The notes under the pieces were generated by a model that worked only from the letters and a program-made list of their open reading frames with translations, was not told the origin of the DNA and made no database searches. DNA of 64,000 bases, taken from Serripes groenlandicus. Lineage: Eukaryota > Mollusca > Bivalvia > Cardiida > Cardiidae. Both the position numbers and the translations under genes were made by a program. Shown here piece after piece: positions 23,001 to 32,129 of the stretch; within the stretch, counting starts at the first letter, position 1, and each line of letters starts with the position of its first letter. Location: positions 11,659,933-11,723,932 of the forward strand of contig JASEVX010000010.1 in the NCBI GenBank assembly GCA_031761405.1. Reading direction: 5' to 3'.

Positions 23001-26000
23001 TTTCTTTGCAGCTTTTACCACACTAGCACTAAAGAGGGTTTATTAAATGAAGTTAAAACACCTCTCGTTTTGTTCCTCTTTGGTCGGGTTATGCTGACTG
23101 CGAGTATTCCGATACGAGGCAGTACATTGTGTGAAGAAATAAAACGTACTCTATTAACATAGTTCTATTGTGGAAGAAACTGGTGCAGTGGAAAAGCGTC
23201 GGTGTCTCGTACCGACGGTTCTGGTTTAAAATCCCGGGAGAAGCGGGTTCTGTCTTTGTGATTATTTCCAACCAATCGACGCGAGTGTTGGTTATGTATC
23301 CAGGAAACATCCATCGAGAATGATTAATATAAGCCTAAAGCTTGTTTCTCAATCGATGTAAAATAAATAAGTTTAAACATATTTCTATTCATAAGGATCA
23401 AGTGTGAATGTTTTACTAATACACAACTGAACATCTTTTGGTTGGATGTACGTTTGAATTCCTATTGTTCTACAAGTTATGGAGATCTGTGTTTACCTTC
23501 TTCACAGAGGGGGACCCGTTTGTTATATCCTCCTCCAGGAAGTGGACGGACCACGTGGCAGCCTGAAGGAACATCTCCACCAGAGCACGTTAAAATGCAT
23601 CTGTAATTCCCATCCTTTTTATCTATGCGCCAGGATTCCCCATTGTCTGTAAATAATTATTAGATATGCGATTTTTGGACAATTACAAATCTAAACTATC
23701 AATTAGTATTATTAGAAAATTAAAACAATGATATAATAAGAAGTATCAATAAAGTTAATAATGGTTAAATGATCAAACAAATTATCCGCAGAAAAAAACC
23801 ATAGGCACAGTGTACCTAAAGGGTGGACGTTGTAGTAATGAGAAGTATTCATGTTCCTTCCTATTCCCGGTTGGTATGATAAAGATGATATGTAACGCCT
23901 GATAAGCTCCAACTATTTATTGTATTGCTTAGATAATGCAATTAAAAGAACATTGTATCTATATATTTTCCATTTCACCGTTGAAGATGGCCTAAACAAA
24001 GGAACAAGAGAGAAATGTAGCCCTCCTATTCATTGAACATTCACTTTCTAATAGAGGTTGATACATGTATTCCATCGAAGAACATTTCCAGAATATTACT
24101 AGAAGGTGTGAAACTATTGAGAATGAATATGAAATGAACTCTTTTGTGATAGCCCAATTAGTTAAATCTTCAACTTCACGGAACATTAAATATTACTACA
24201 CGAACATGTCGTTCCATTTCAATTGCAATCAACGTATCTGATCATCAAGCAGGAAGTATGTATAGAAGACTATTTACCTCCCAGGCCTAGGCAAGGAAAA
24301 ACCGTAGGTCATGGACTTGGCCTTTATAAGTTTAAAGTAAAATGACAAATTGCGTTTTGTTGTCTTATAATGTTACAACTACGACTCTTACCTCGATTAC
24401 ACTTTAATGAAAAGTAGATACATATGAATATGTCACAATACCTCCATTGTCAAGGTCACTGTGACTCATACAATGTAATTGTATTAAGTTCAATTGTCAT
24501 GGCGAATTGGTTTACAATTTAGTATCTAAGCATCCTCAACTCCAATTTTAATGAGACTTCACATGATTAGAAATGACCGCATGGGGCGACCATGACCATG
24601 TGGTAGATCAAATATATCTACGGTCAACCTCACTGTGAGTCATTTATTTTAGACGACGAATTCGAAGCAGCATGATGTACAAAGCAGAAATCACTCATTA
24701 TAAGCAAGTTCACATTTTTCACTTTCTAAAATGCATTTCTTCCAATGTGTTCCAAGCAGACGACTCTTAAAACTTCTTATCCAATATTGGCGAAACTGTT
24801 AACCAATTAAATAGAGAGGCCATGTATAGGGAGGAAACCCGATTCCTCCAAGGTCAATGCTACTGTATTATTAAACAGATGTTACCTGTTACTCATTGAT
24901 CTTCGATAACAGTTGGCGATGTAAGCTTTTCATACATATATTGCGTTTCTACCTTAAAACATCAACGTTCTGATAGCGCTATTGGTAAAACAAATAAGTT
25001 TATGATAACAAGTTAATCTGTTATGGGTTCGATTCTTATGCTAGGCGTTTATTTTTCTTTCCTAAATGATTTTGTTTATCTAATCTATATTTTAGCATTC
25101 TTATAATTTCAGAACATTTAATTTAGACAATTACATATATTTACTTTCTCCTTAAAATCTTCTCAATTATAATACACTATCAATGCCAATATATGTACAA
25201 GCTTGCCTAAACGTTACAACGTATCATACATTCATAGATATTTTATAATGTAAGATAATTTCGAAAATTATAGAAAAATTGCAGTCAATTGGCATACGTG
25301 TAGTAAAAAAAAGAGAGAAAAAAAAAAAAAAAAAATTCTTACATAATATGAAAATAGTATCATTATAAAAACATCATAAAATAAACATGCATATCTTTTC
25401 AGGGGTTTCAAACCTGTGACAACAGTATAGGTAGCTCATTGGGCTACGTACAAGGCGTTCTATCTATACAATCTGTTTCAAATTTGACATTGCATTTTAC
25501 TGATAGTCTCGAAATCTCAATTTAGAACAAAACGTCACGAATAGTTATGACTGCCACGTAAATAATGTTTACCAGTATATCATATAACATATAACCACAA
25601 CTAATTTCATAAATATGTTAATTTAGGCAAGTAATAGTAAGACTAATTGGGCATACTGTCTTGTAATAGAAAATCAGAAATTATGTTAACGACAACATCT
25701 TGATATGGCAAAACCATATTGCATAGATAACTCATTTCATACACCTGTAATAATCAGCCATTTTGATTTGAAACGAAAACGAAACAAGACTTATTTGTTC
25801 AATCAAGAAGATTCATTGTCTCGCTTTGAACGTGTGTGAATATTTAGTAAATAAAAATTCTAACCTAAAATGTACTTGAATGAACTGAAAATCCGTACGG
25901 GAAAAAAACAGTCGTTTTGATATATAACGAAAACAACACTCGACTTTATGTTTAGATAAAAAAAAACATTATCTAGAGTTTAACATGTGCTTATCAAATT

Positions 26001-26117
26001 CAATTTAATATATCGACTTGACTTACTTGGACAAATATCATCAACTTTGGAGCAACAAACACTATTAAAGCAAGTCCATAAGATGACAGCAGTAAATAGT
26101 CGTATCTTGAATTCCAT
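14056..26117 (-). CDS. Gene 1: secreted IFI6/IFI27-like protein, split by a retrotransposon in intron 2
   Basis: Four exons on the minus strand: 26027-26117 (start ATG), 23497-23646, 14936-15066 and 14056-14163 (TAA stop), joined by GT-AG introns in phases 1, 1 and 0. The predicted product is 159 aa. Residues 1-30 form a signal peptide (MEFKIRLFTAVILWTC core). Exon 2 is a small domain with Cys in RCILTC, GCHVV and LCEE. Exons 3-4 are a Gly/Ala-rich hydrophobic domain with GFGAAGVAV and GGWFAGLQNAGAAG, the signature of the interferon-inducible IFI6/IFI27 (ISG12) family. In vertebrates that family acts in intracellular membranes during antiviral responses. Compared with genes 3, 4 and 6, exon 4 lacks 15 codons and exon 3 lacks three, both in frame. 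Intron 2 is 8.4 kb because of the BEL/Pao element; without it, it would be about 0.94 kb, as in the sister copies. The reading frame is open, but correct splicing is not assured. Confidence 0.75.
15634..15638. repeat. Left 5-bp target site duplication of the BEL/Pao element
   Basis: TTGTG, repeated at 23127-23131. Removing the element restores GAGTGTTGTGTGAA, which matches the unoccupied intron 2 sequence of gene 4 at about 44310. Confidence 0.9.
15639..16276 (+). repeat. 5' LTR of the BEL/Pao element
   Basis: 638 bp, begins TGTGCTGGGTACG and ends GGCAGTACA (TG...CA). It differs from the 3' LTR at four single bases: within GACTTCTAGG, GTATCATTGG, CACTGAAGAG and CGTTTCGTTC. Confidence 0.92.
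16379..17805 (+). pseudogene. gag: BEL/Pao gag, frameshifted
   Basis: The N-terminal part is open at 16379-16864 (161 aa, charged and coiled-coil-like, with a Lys/Glu-rich AELEEQERIS end). The frame then shifts by one base near 16850, and the capsid-like part continues in another frame to 17805, with SYFNDQPEAYQSWKATFKSV typical of the DUF1759 gag region of BEL elements. A second shift near 17780 separates this from the zinc knuckles, which are open in the next frame from 17769. The structural polyprotein would assemble the retrotransposon particle. Both shifts fall inside conserved coding sequence, so they are lesions or sequence errors rather than programmed frameshifts. Confidence 0.8.
17769..19253 (+). 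pseudogene. pol: BEL/Pao zinc knuckles, protease and start of reverse transcriptase
   Basis: Open frame of 494 codons. Residues 3-70 hold Cys/His knuckles, including CFRCLSVEHLAREC (CX2CX4HX4C). Near residue 143 is IIDEQSNKTLA, the aspartic protease site in the DEQS form common in invertebrate BEL elements (DUF1758). From about residue 440 the reverse transcriptase begins (GVFDSSAQYQGVSLNSVLL). The frame then runs into the SINE at 19175 and stops inside it at 19253, so reverse transcriptase is interrupted before its catalytic motif. This is the middle segment of the polyprotein, continued at 19354. Confidence 0.85.
19162..19174. repeat. Left 13-bp target duplication of the nested SINE
   Basis: CTGTCTTGTTGAG, repeated exactly at 19341-19353. 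The duplication codes for the reverse transcriptase segment on both sides of the insert. Confidence 0.88.
19175..19340 (+). mobile_element. 5'-truncated SINE nested in the BEL/Pao reverse transcriptase
   Basis: A 166-bp insert between the 13-bp duplications. It aligns with the 3' half of the SINE at 12331-12630 (ATCTATGTGAGAAAG, GAATGTTGTGTAAG, CCGCCGTGATATGACC, GCGGCGTTAAACTCC) and ends in (AAAC)n. The tRNA head is absent. This copy therefore retrotransposed after the BEL/Pao insertion or was carried in by it. Confidence 0.88.
19244..21031 (+). pseudogene. pol: BEL/Pao reverse transcriptase core and RNase H
   Basis: The first 35 codons are SINE sequence; homology resumes at LSGPDLTNSLLG (19354). 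Residues 56-68 (QVPVIADIEQMFY) and 136-140 (FYVDD) are the catalytic motifs of reverse transcriptase. RNase H follows with LHVFSDASEKA, the RLELCAA segment and LYSDSRVVLGYI, then PADVGSRG. The frame is lost near 21000, just before the integrase zinc-binding region. The reverse transcriptase copies the element RNA and RNase H removes the template; as it stands the enzyme could not be made in one piece. Confidence 0.87.
20982..22274 (+). pseudogene. int: BEL/Pao integrase and C-terminal DUF5641 domain
   Basis: Open frame of 430 codons. An HHCC zinc-binding region comes first (CHELVQHKGR ... CVKC). The catalytic core follows with the D, D and E residues in YVGVDVFGPW, LFRSDRGTNFVG and GGSWERMI. 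The C-terminal part (DQFWVKWKQEYLQTLQ, IGDVVLLKD) is the DUF5641 domain that usually closes BEL/Pao polyproteins. Integrase inserts the DNA copy into the genome. This domain itself is uninterrupted, but it is out of frame with the upstream pol part. Confidence 0.88.
22275..22488. other. Untranslated tail before the 3' LTR
   Basis: A short T-rich region. A weak purine run (GGGGAG) lies directly before the 3' LTR and may be the polypurine tract for plus-strand synthesis. Confidence 0.5.
22489..23126 (+). repeat. 3' LTR of the BEL/Pao element
   Basis: 638 bp, same ends as the 5' LTR (TGTGCTGGG...CAGTACA), four differences. It is followed directly by the second TTGTG at 23127-23131. Confidence 0.92.
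23169..23245 (+). repeat. tRNA-like sequence in intron 2
   Basis: A-box-like TGGTGCAGTGG and B-box-like GGTTTAAAATCCC at tRNA spacing. Better-preserved copies are at 44354 and 59112 (GGTTCGAATCCC). It is probably a SINE head or tRNA pseudogene that predates the segment duplications. Confidence 0.5.
23647..25769. other. Intron 1 of gene 1, no further gene seen
   Basis: AT-rich, shared over its length with intron 1 of gene 4 (44823-47500). A weak tRNA-like sequence is present near 24975-25045 (GGGTTCGATTCTTATG) and another on the minus strand near 25395-25450, plus a poly-A run at about 25318-25335. None looks functional. Confidence 0.5.
25770..25785 (-). promoter_or_regulatory. Distal ISRE-like motif of gene 1
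   Basis: On the gene strand GTTTCGTTTTCGTTTC contains the interferon-stimulated response element core GTTTCNNTTTCNY. It lies 242 bp inside intron 1. The proximal site at 25926-25939 is degraded (AACGAAAACAACAC). Confidence 0.55.
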
Positions 26118-26215
26118 CTTTGGCGTGATCTCGTCGTAGGAACGTTGTAGACTGTCCCGGGTTAGATCATAAGAAGAACGATTACGTCGTTATGCTGAAT
26201 AGTCGGATTTACGAT
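26118..26215 (-). promoter_or_regulatory. Conserved 5' flank of gene 1
   Basis: On the gene strand TGATCTAACCCGGGACA lies 36-52 bp before the ATG. It is conserved before genes 3 and 4 (37787-37803, 47627-47643) and decayed before pseudogene 2. It is probably 5' UTR or core promoter; no TATA box is evident. Confidence 0.4.
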
Positions 26216-26409
26216 ACAGCTATTTGCAAGGTCTATAGCGTAGGCAAGGTATTCTTATTGATTTTACCTTTAACAATGGAAGGTAATTTAAATAAATTAT
26301 TACGCTCTATTGCATATTAAACTTTAGGTATTTTAAACCTTTATAGCTGTATATGTTTAAAAGCGCTTACAAATTATCATAACAACTATACATCTATGTT
26401 AATTTGAAT

Positions 26410-26590
26410 TAAACGCAGTTTTCAACGGTATTTTAGTTATATCACGGTGGTCAGTTCACCTGGCGTGTGCTCCCGGCCTTTCTCAAACATGTTCTCAACG
26501 AAATATTCATCCAAGGTAACTGGCTACCGGAAAGAATGAATAATCGAACCTACGACTCCTCGCCTGGAAGTCCTCGTCTTTAAATGTAAT
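26410..26590 (-). mobile_element. SINE relic
   Basis: On the minus strand the body has CCGGTAGCCAGTTACC, the ACCACCGTGATATAACTAAA block and the tail CGTTGAAAACTGCGTTTAAT. The tRNA head is truncated. Confidence 0.6.
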
Positions 26591-26709
26591 ATAGTATATA
26601 CTTTAGGGATATTACACATTTATAACTGTAAACTTTTTAGGAAAGAATTAATAGTTATGTGATGTTTTAACGTGCTAAAACATTATTATGACAAATATGT
26701 TCATTTCCA

Positions 26710-27003
26710 TTTAAGTTGTTTTTGATGGTATTTCATATCACGGCGGTAAGTTGACCTGACGTGTGCTTCGTGGCTTTTCTCACACCTTTACTTCACACAA
26801 CATTCATACCAGGTATCTGGCTACCTTCCCATGGCGACTGTTTAGCCCGTATATCGAAGAAGAATGGAGCTAGTCACATATACATCTGCCAAACATCGGA
26901 AAGAATAAATACTGGAACTGGGGCGGGGTTCAAACTCACGACTCCTCGACTGAGAGTCGTCGTCGTTACCGACTGTGGTATCACGTCTCGACAGTAATCG
27001 TCA
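26710..27003 (-). mobile_element. SINE relic with tRNA-like head
   Basis: The minus strand begins with a tRNA-like head (ACCACAGTCGGTAACGACG, GAGTTTGAACCCC), followed by the family body and ACCGCCGTGATATGAAATAC. Confidence 0.65.
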
Positions 27004-27321
27004 GGAGTTAGTAATTGTGGATTTCCTGTCCTATGAATAACGTGTATAGCAAGAGAGTTAGCGAATATGAACATTTCGTATGCCTGGGAAAGGAACTCGG
27101 CTGTAAATTGTTTGACCAATGTTAATAATACACTTCTGATTTACATATTTTGTCAAGAATTAAGGTTTCATATTCCTGCTAACTTTTAAAGAATTGCTTT
27201 CCCAATTTAAAAAAAGAATGGAGGGTGTCGTTTTGGTGCTGAAAACTTGGACATTTACAATATTGGCTATATATATATATATATATTGATTATAGTGGAA
27301 AAGGGAGGAGGGTGGGGAGTT

Positions 27322-27346
27322 GGGGGGGGGGGGGGGGGGGGGGGGG
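27322..27346. repeat. 25-base poly-G tract
   Basis: An uninterrupted run of G at a site where sister segments read GAGCAGGACGCTAAGTAAG. It is preceded by more G-rich sequence (GGAGGAGGGTGGGGAG). Confidence 0.85.
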
Positions 27347-28664
27347 CTAATTAAGGGAGAGTAATGGTGTATTATACTATAAGTGTCAATTAATGGTTAT
27401 CTCCCTTGTTCCTAGATTGGTTAATTGCTATATAAAATATGTGCATCTATGGGAATCTATCAGTTTAATTCTAAATCAGCTGAAATAATATTGAGCACTA
27501 GCTGCGTAATGTTACATATTATATGATGAGATGTGGTGAAGGTTGGTATAAATCTGCTTTGTTTCAAATGATCATTCATATGAGGTGGCCATTAAATACT
27601 AGTATACGCCACTTTATTAAATCGGTGTTCTCCCTTTATCGATCTCCAATTTGAAGGAAAATTAACTCTTAGGAATATTCATTGTACATTGTATAGGTCA
27701 AAGTCAAGAAATTAAATTCGTTCTTTATTTCAATGTAAATCAACAAATTATATAATTTTGAGCTTAACAATAATGAACAAGGTCAAAATACTATAAATGA
27801 TCAACCTAAACAGTTCCAGTCACTGTGAATTACTAAAGTATGGCCTGCGTATTTATTTGGTATACTTTGACTTATATAACCCACAATATACCAAGTATGA
27901 CAAATGAGTGTAAACCTTCACCAGACTGCATTGAATATGAGACAGTGAGATTAAATCCATTGAAACTATCAACTATGTTTAGTCAAGTCATGTGTAACGA
28001 TTGCGAGAAAAGACCTACAAACACGAAAAATCATCTGCTAAGAAACTGATAGACAGATCTTTTAAGAATTGGGAGAAGGTACATGTGTGCGTGCATGCGT
28101 ACTTGAAGTAGTAGGTAATGTGTGTGTTGAAATAATTAAATCGTCGTAAATTCATATATATGCACATGCGTTAAACATTTTTAAAGGATTTATTCACGCT
28201 CGCAATCTTGGAAGGTTTTATTGACAAAGTCAGATGCCGTGTAGCCTAAACCACCCATTGCAGGTATAGTCGATGCAGTAAGGCCGGCGGCTCCAGCACT
28301 GTATAGGCCTGCAAGCAAGCCACCAGCTACCATTGCTTAACCCTGAAAAGAGTATGTAATATAGACCATATTTCTAGCTTGTTCGTGACATTCAAGTCAT
28401 TGTATATCTTTGTTGGTGATCACTGGTGTAAATCTTTGTGATTGAAGAACGAATTGGCCAAAACGACCAATTCCTCTTCTGTTTTGTTTCACTCTCTTTC
28501 TAAACTGTAAAGTGTATAACAATTTTAAGTGCTTTACAGTTAATTATCTCCATTATATCACCTTGCAGATCGCTTCAGTAAAACGGAATAATGTGTTGCC
28601 TTTTCTGCGATATGTGAAGATTTATGCGAGCATGTAGCGATACAGCGAACGTAATCGAACAGTA

Positions 28665-29110
28665 GTTGGTAAGAAATAGGCTGGACAAAATGTTCCTATG
28701 TCATAGCATATAGAAATAAAAAGGGCAATAATTCAGTTAAAAAACATCGAACCGGCACATGGTGATAATATGCATATCTCCTATTGTAATAAAGCTTCCC
28801 ATCAAGTTTCATTTAATTCAAGTCAGTAGTCCGGACAATTTGTTTTATGTCATATTATATAGAAATTAAAAGGGCAATAAATCTGTGAAAAAGTATCGAA
28901 CCGTAACATGGTGATAATATGTACATCTCCTCCTATTAGTGAAGCTTCCCATAAAGTTTTGTTGAATATTCAAGTATGTAGTTGCTGAGAAAAAGCCCGG
29001 ACAACATCGGGACGAACAGCCGAACAGCCGAACGGATTGACGAACGGATTGACGAACGCACGAAGCGGCGACTATATGTTCGTCCCGAAAAAAGATCGGG
29101 GAGGAAACTA
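28665..29110. repeat. Interspersed tandem-repeat element, about 150-166 bp period
   Basis: Nearly three repeats starting at the GGACAA steps at 28683, 28833 and 28999, containing AAAAGGGCAATAA and ATCGAACCG...ACATGGTGATAATATG. It ends in the GACGAACGGATT-type short repeat with the inverse GTTCGTCCCG. This is a repeat type widespread in bivalves. It sits in intron 3 of pseudogene 2 and is absent from the sister copies. Confidence 0.65.
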
Positions 29111-31282
29111 AAGCAGTTTATTAAAATGTCGCGTTCAAGTAATCATAATTCGTCAAAATCAAGATGCAAACCGCTTCAATTTTCTAAGTTGCCTTCATAG
29201 ACAGGAGAGAAAACCTGTGCCGCTGTATACTGCAGTTTGATCATAGTTATAATAAAAAGTATCTCACCGGAAACAAGGCAGATTTTGCCCAAGCTGTAAG
29301 GCTTTTACAATACATACGGAACAGTCACTATTGCTGCACTTAAAAAGTACTGGAAAAAAAACATGTTAAAGGAGTCAGTAAGTGATTATAATAGATAAAA
29401 TAGTTCACGATGATCATTAAAAGCCTGTACAATATACTGAACTTCAAAACATGTTATCGGTGTTTAATTGAAAACTAACAGTGGGTTGTATTGTGGTACA
29501 CTCACTGTTTTAACACTAAGTCAAGTAAAGGAATAATGCCACTTAGTTCGTTTTACATTTTCTTTCAACACGAATCCCATTCAATTGTTGATAACGAAAC
29601 AACTTTTCGTAGTTATAAAGGCACGAATTTGCATTTTTATATTAACATTTCAATGTACTTTATATACACGTCAAAGCATGAACGTGTTGAGTTCCGTAGA
29701 GAACTGCATTGTATACTATGTACATTTGCTGATAGCAGTCATGCGGTTCATATTCTGACGCTCTTTAATTGAGATGCGTCGAGGATTCTAAAATCGTCTG
29801 GAAACATCAATTAATTGAAACCACGATTCAACTAAGATTGTGGTCCAAGTGTCAGTTCCGTGAGTATACTTCTCCATTTAAACTAAATTCCTGCATTTCG
29901 TACGCTCAATGTCAAATGAAGTTGACAATGGTTTGAAAATGTCGAGCATTGTTTAAAATAAACAGTACTCCGAAAACATTTTTAAATTTGAATGCTTTCT
30001 TATACAACTGAACACTTACTACTGTTGGTTAGATGAACGTTTGATTTTCTTTTGGTCTTCTAAAAAAGTAGATCTGTATTTACCTTCTTCACAGACAGGG
30101 ATCGGCTTGTTATATCCTCCTCCTGTGAGTGGACGGATCACGTAACAGTCGGAAGGCACATAAACATCGAAGCAACTTAAAATGTATCTGATATCACCGT
30201 CCTTGTAATCGATGCGACAATAGTCCACATAGCTACCTGAATCTAATTGCTAGATTTTCGATTTTGTGACGATTACCTATCTCTAATGTCAAATAGCATT
30301 TTTACAAAATTAAAACAAGTAAGCTGATAATTGAATAAATAAAGTTAGATACATGTAGTGGTTATTTTAATAAAACCATAATCTTCAAAATAAACACAGA
30401 CATAGTGTACCAAAAGTAATAAAATAGTGGTATTGAGAATAATTCATGCTCCGCCCATTTTGTTAAAATAAATGATGACATTCAATTCGGATGAGCCCCA
30501 ACTATTTATGTTCATGTTAAGATGATACTAGAAAATATAAATTAAAATGTTATTTATACTACATTTTATTTCATTTCAATGTTAAAGTTGGTATAAACAG
30601 AAAGAAATCTAGCCCACATGTCCAGTTTTAACAGATTGGGGTTCAGGTATTCTGTCGAATTTTATTACTAAAATATTACCAGCAAGTTCAAACTATTTAG
30701 AATCGATAAAAAGTTAACCTATTTATTTGATTATATCTCAATTTGTAAAAACTTGAAAAGGTAGTGATAATTAAATATTTTCTTACGCACATGTCATTTA
30801 ATTAAATTTAAAGTAACTGTGTTTAAGATAAAATGCTTATGAAAAGTTGTACACTTGTTTAACTCAATTTCAAAGTCCGAATAAAAAAAATAATTCATCC
30901 GAAAAAAAATGATTTCGCTTTCTAAAATGAATGTCTTCCAAAGTGTTCCACGCAGACGACTTTTAAAACTACATATCCAATGTGGTGAGACTGTTAACCA
31001 ATCAAATAGAGAGGCCATGTATGGATAGGACATGAAATTCCTCCAAGGTCAATACTACTGTAGATCATATAACATAGACTGACACCGTATATGTTTACTT
31101 AGATATTTATAGATTTCGGCCAGAAATAGTAAGAACAGTTGATCATGGAATATAAAGAAAGCTCTTGTAATGGAATATCAGCATTTATGTTAAGGGCAAC
31201 GTGATGATAACGTTAAACAATTTTAAAAAGAGACTAAATACAGACAACCTGTATAACTGTAATAATCAGCTATTTTTATATC

Positions 31283-31297
31283 AAACGAAAACGAAAC
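31283..31297 (-). promoter_or_regulatory. ISRE-like motif of pseudogene 2
   Basis: The gene strand reads GTTTCGTTTTCGTTT, a match to GTTTCNNTTTCNY, 224 bp inside intron 1. The proximal motif (about 31404-31430) has decayed. Confidence 0.5.
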
Positions 31298-31903
31298 AAG
31301 ATTTCAATATTCACTTAGGTAGATTTATTGTCTCGATTTTAACGTGTGTGTATATAGAGTATATGAAAATTAGTATATACTTAAATGAAATTCTAGTCCT
31401 TACGAATTCAAAAACAGCACTCGAACACAAAACTCGACTTCATATTTAATGGCCAAGTATTTATTATCTTGCTTTTAACATGTTCCTATCAAAGTTTATT
31501 TAAATCTCAAATGCACTTACTTGGACAAATGTCGCTCGGATTGGAACAACAAACAACATTTAAGCTTGTCCAGAAAAAGACAACAATACAGAGTCCTATC
31601 TTGAATTCCAACTTTTGCGTAAGCTCGTCCGATGAATGTTTAAGCGTTCTGGGTTATATCATATGAAGAACGATTGTGTTGAATAGTCGGATTTTCAATA
31701 AAGTTTTTATCGAACCCATGATGTTCTGCTTGATTTGCCTTGAATAATGGAGTGTTATTTGATCCCATATTACACATTATTTGTTTATTTTACTTGAGGT
31801 ATTGTACACGTTTATAAATGAATAATATTTTGGGTTGAATGAATAGATGTATGATGTTGTAACGCGCATGGACATTATAACAACAACTTTAGATCTATGT
31901 TGA

Positions 31904-32122
31904 TTTAAAGCTGTTTACAACGGTACTTTTGTTATGTCACGACTGTGAGTTCACCTGCCTTGTAATCCTGGCCTTTCTAACATATGTTCTCGACGAAACA
32001 TTCATTAAAGGTAACTGGCTACCGGAAATAATGAATACTAAAACCGGGGTTCAAACTCACGACTGTTCGACTGATAGTCTTTAACGTTACCGACTGTGCT
32101 ATCGCGCATCTTCTGTAATCGA
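31904..32122 (-). mobile_element. SINE relic
   Basis: Minus strand: tRNA-like head with GCACAGTCGGTAACG and GAGTTTGAACCCC, then GGTAGCCAGTTACC and a degraded GTGACATAAC / GTTGTAAACAGC tail. Confidence 0.6.
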
Positions 32123-32129
32123 CAGGTGT

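Larger units (their letters stand above)
15639..23126 (+). mobile_element. BEL/Pao LTR retrotransposon, 7488 bp, damaged
   Basis: Complete element with two 638-bp LTRs, gag, protease, reverse transcriptase, RNase H and integrase in the BEL/Pao order, inserted antisense in intron 2 of gene 1. The target duplication is TTGTG, consistent with the family's usual 4-6 bp. The LTRs differ at four positions, so the insertion is recent. The coding region is nevertheless broken: frame changes near 16850, 17780 and 21000, and a SINE at 19175-19340. I found no convincing tRNA primer-binding site right after the 5' LTR. Confidence 0.92.
11256..26990. repeat. Paralogous segment 1 (15.7 kb; about 8.2 kb without the retrotransposon)
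   Basis: First full member of the tandem array. Its boundaries were chosen at the recurring GTAATCGACAGGAGTAAAGG-like sequence after the SINE head. It contains gene 1 and the BEL/Pao insertion. Sequence shared with the other segments extends through exons, introns and flanks, at roughly 70-90% by eye. Confidence 0.6.
28190..31611 (-). pseudogene. Pseudogene 2: IFI6/IFI27-like
   Basis: All four exon positions are recognisable, but the gene is dead. Exon 1 (31521-31611) has TTG in place of the ATG. Exon 2 (30084-30236) is open and in phase. Exon 3 (about 29272-29353) is reduced to about 80 bp without the Gly/Ala-rich pattern. Exon 4 (28190-28342) has TAA as its second codon, although the rest still reads as the family C-terminus with AGLYSAGAAGLTAST and ends in CERE. 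In exon 2 the Trp is replaced by Cys (DYCRID) and the following Cys by Tyr (IRYILSC), so the number of cysteines is unchanged while one has moved. Intron 3 contains a tandem-repeat insertion at 28665-29110. Confidence 0.8.
26990..32110. repeat. Paralogous segment 2 (5.1 kb)
   Basis: Second array member, carrying pseudogene 2. It is shortened in the part before exon 4, where the GACGCTCAGAGAAG block is missing. Confidence 0.55.
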
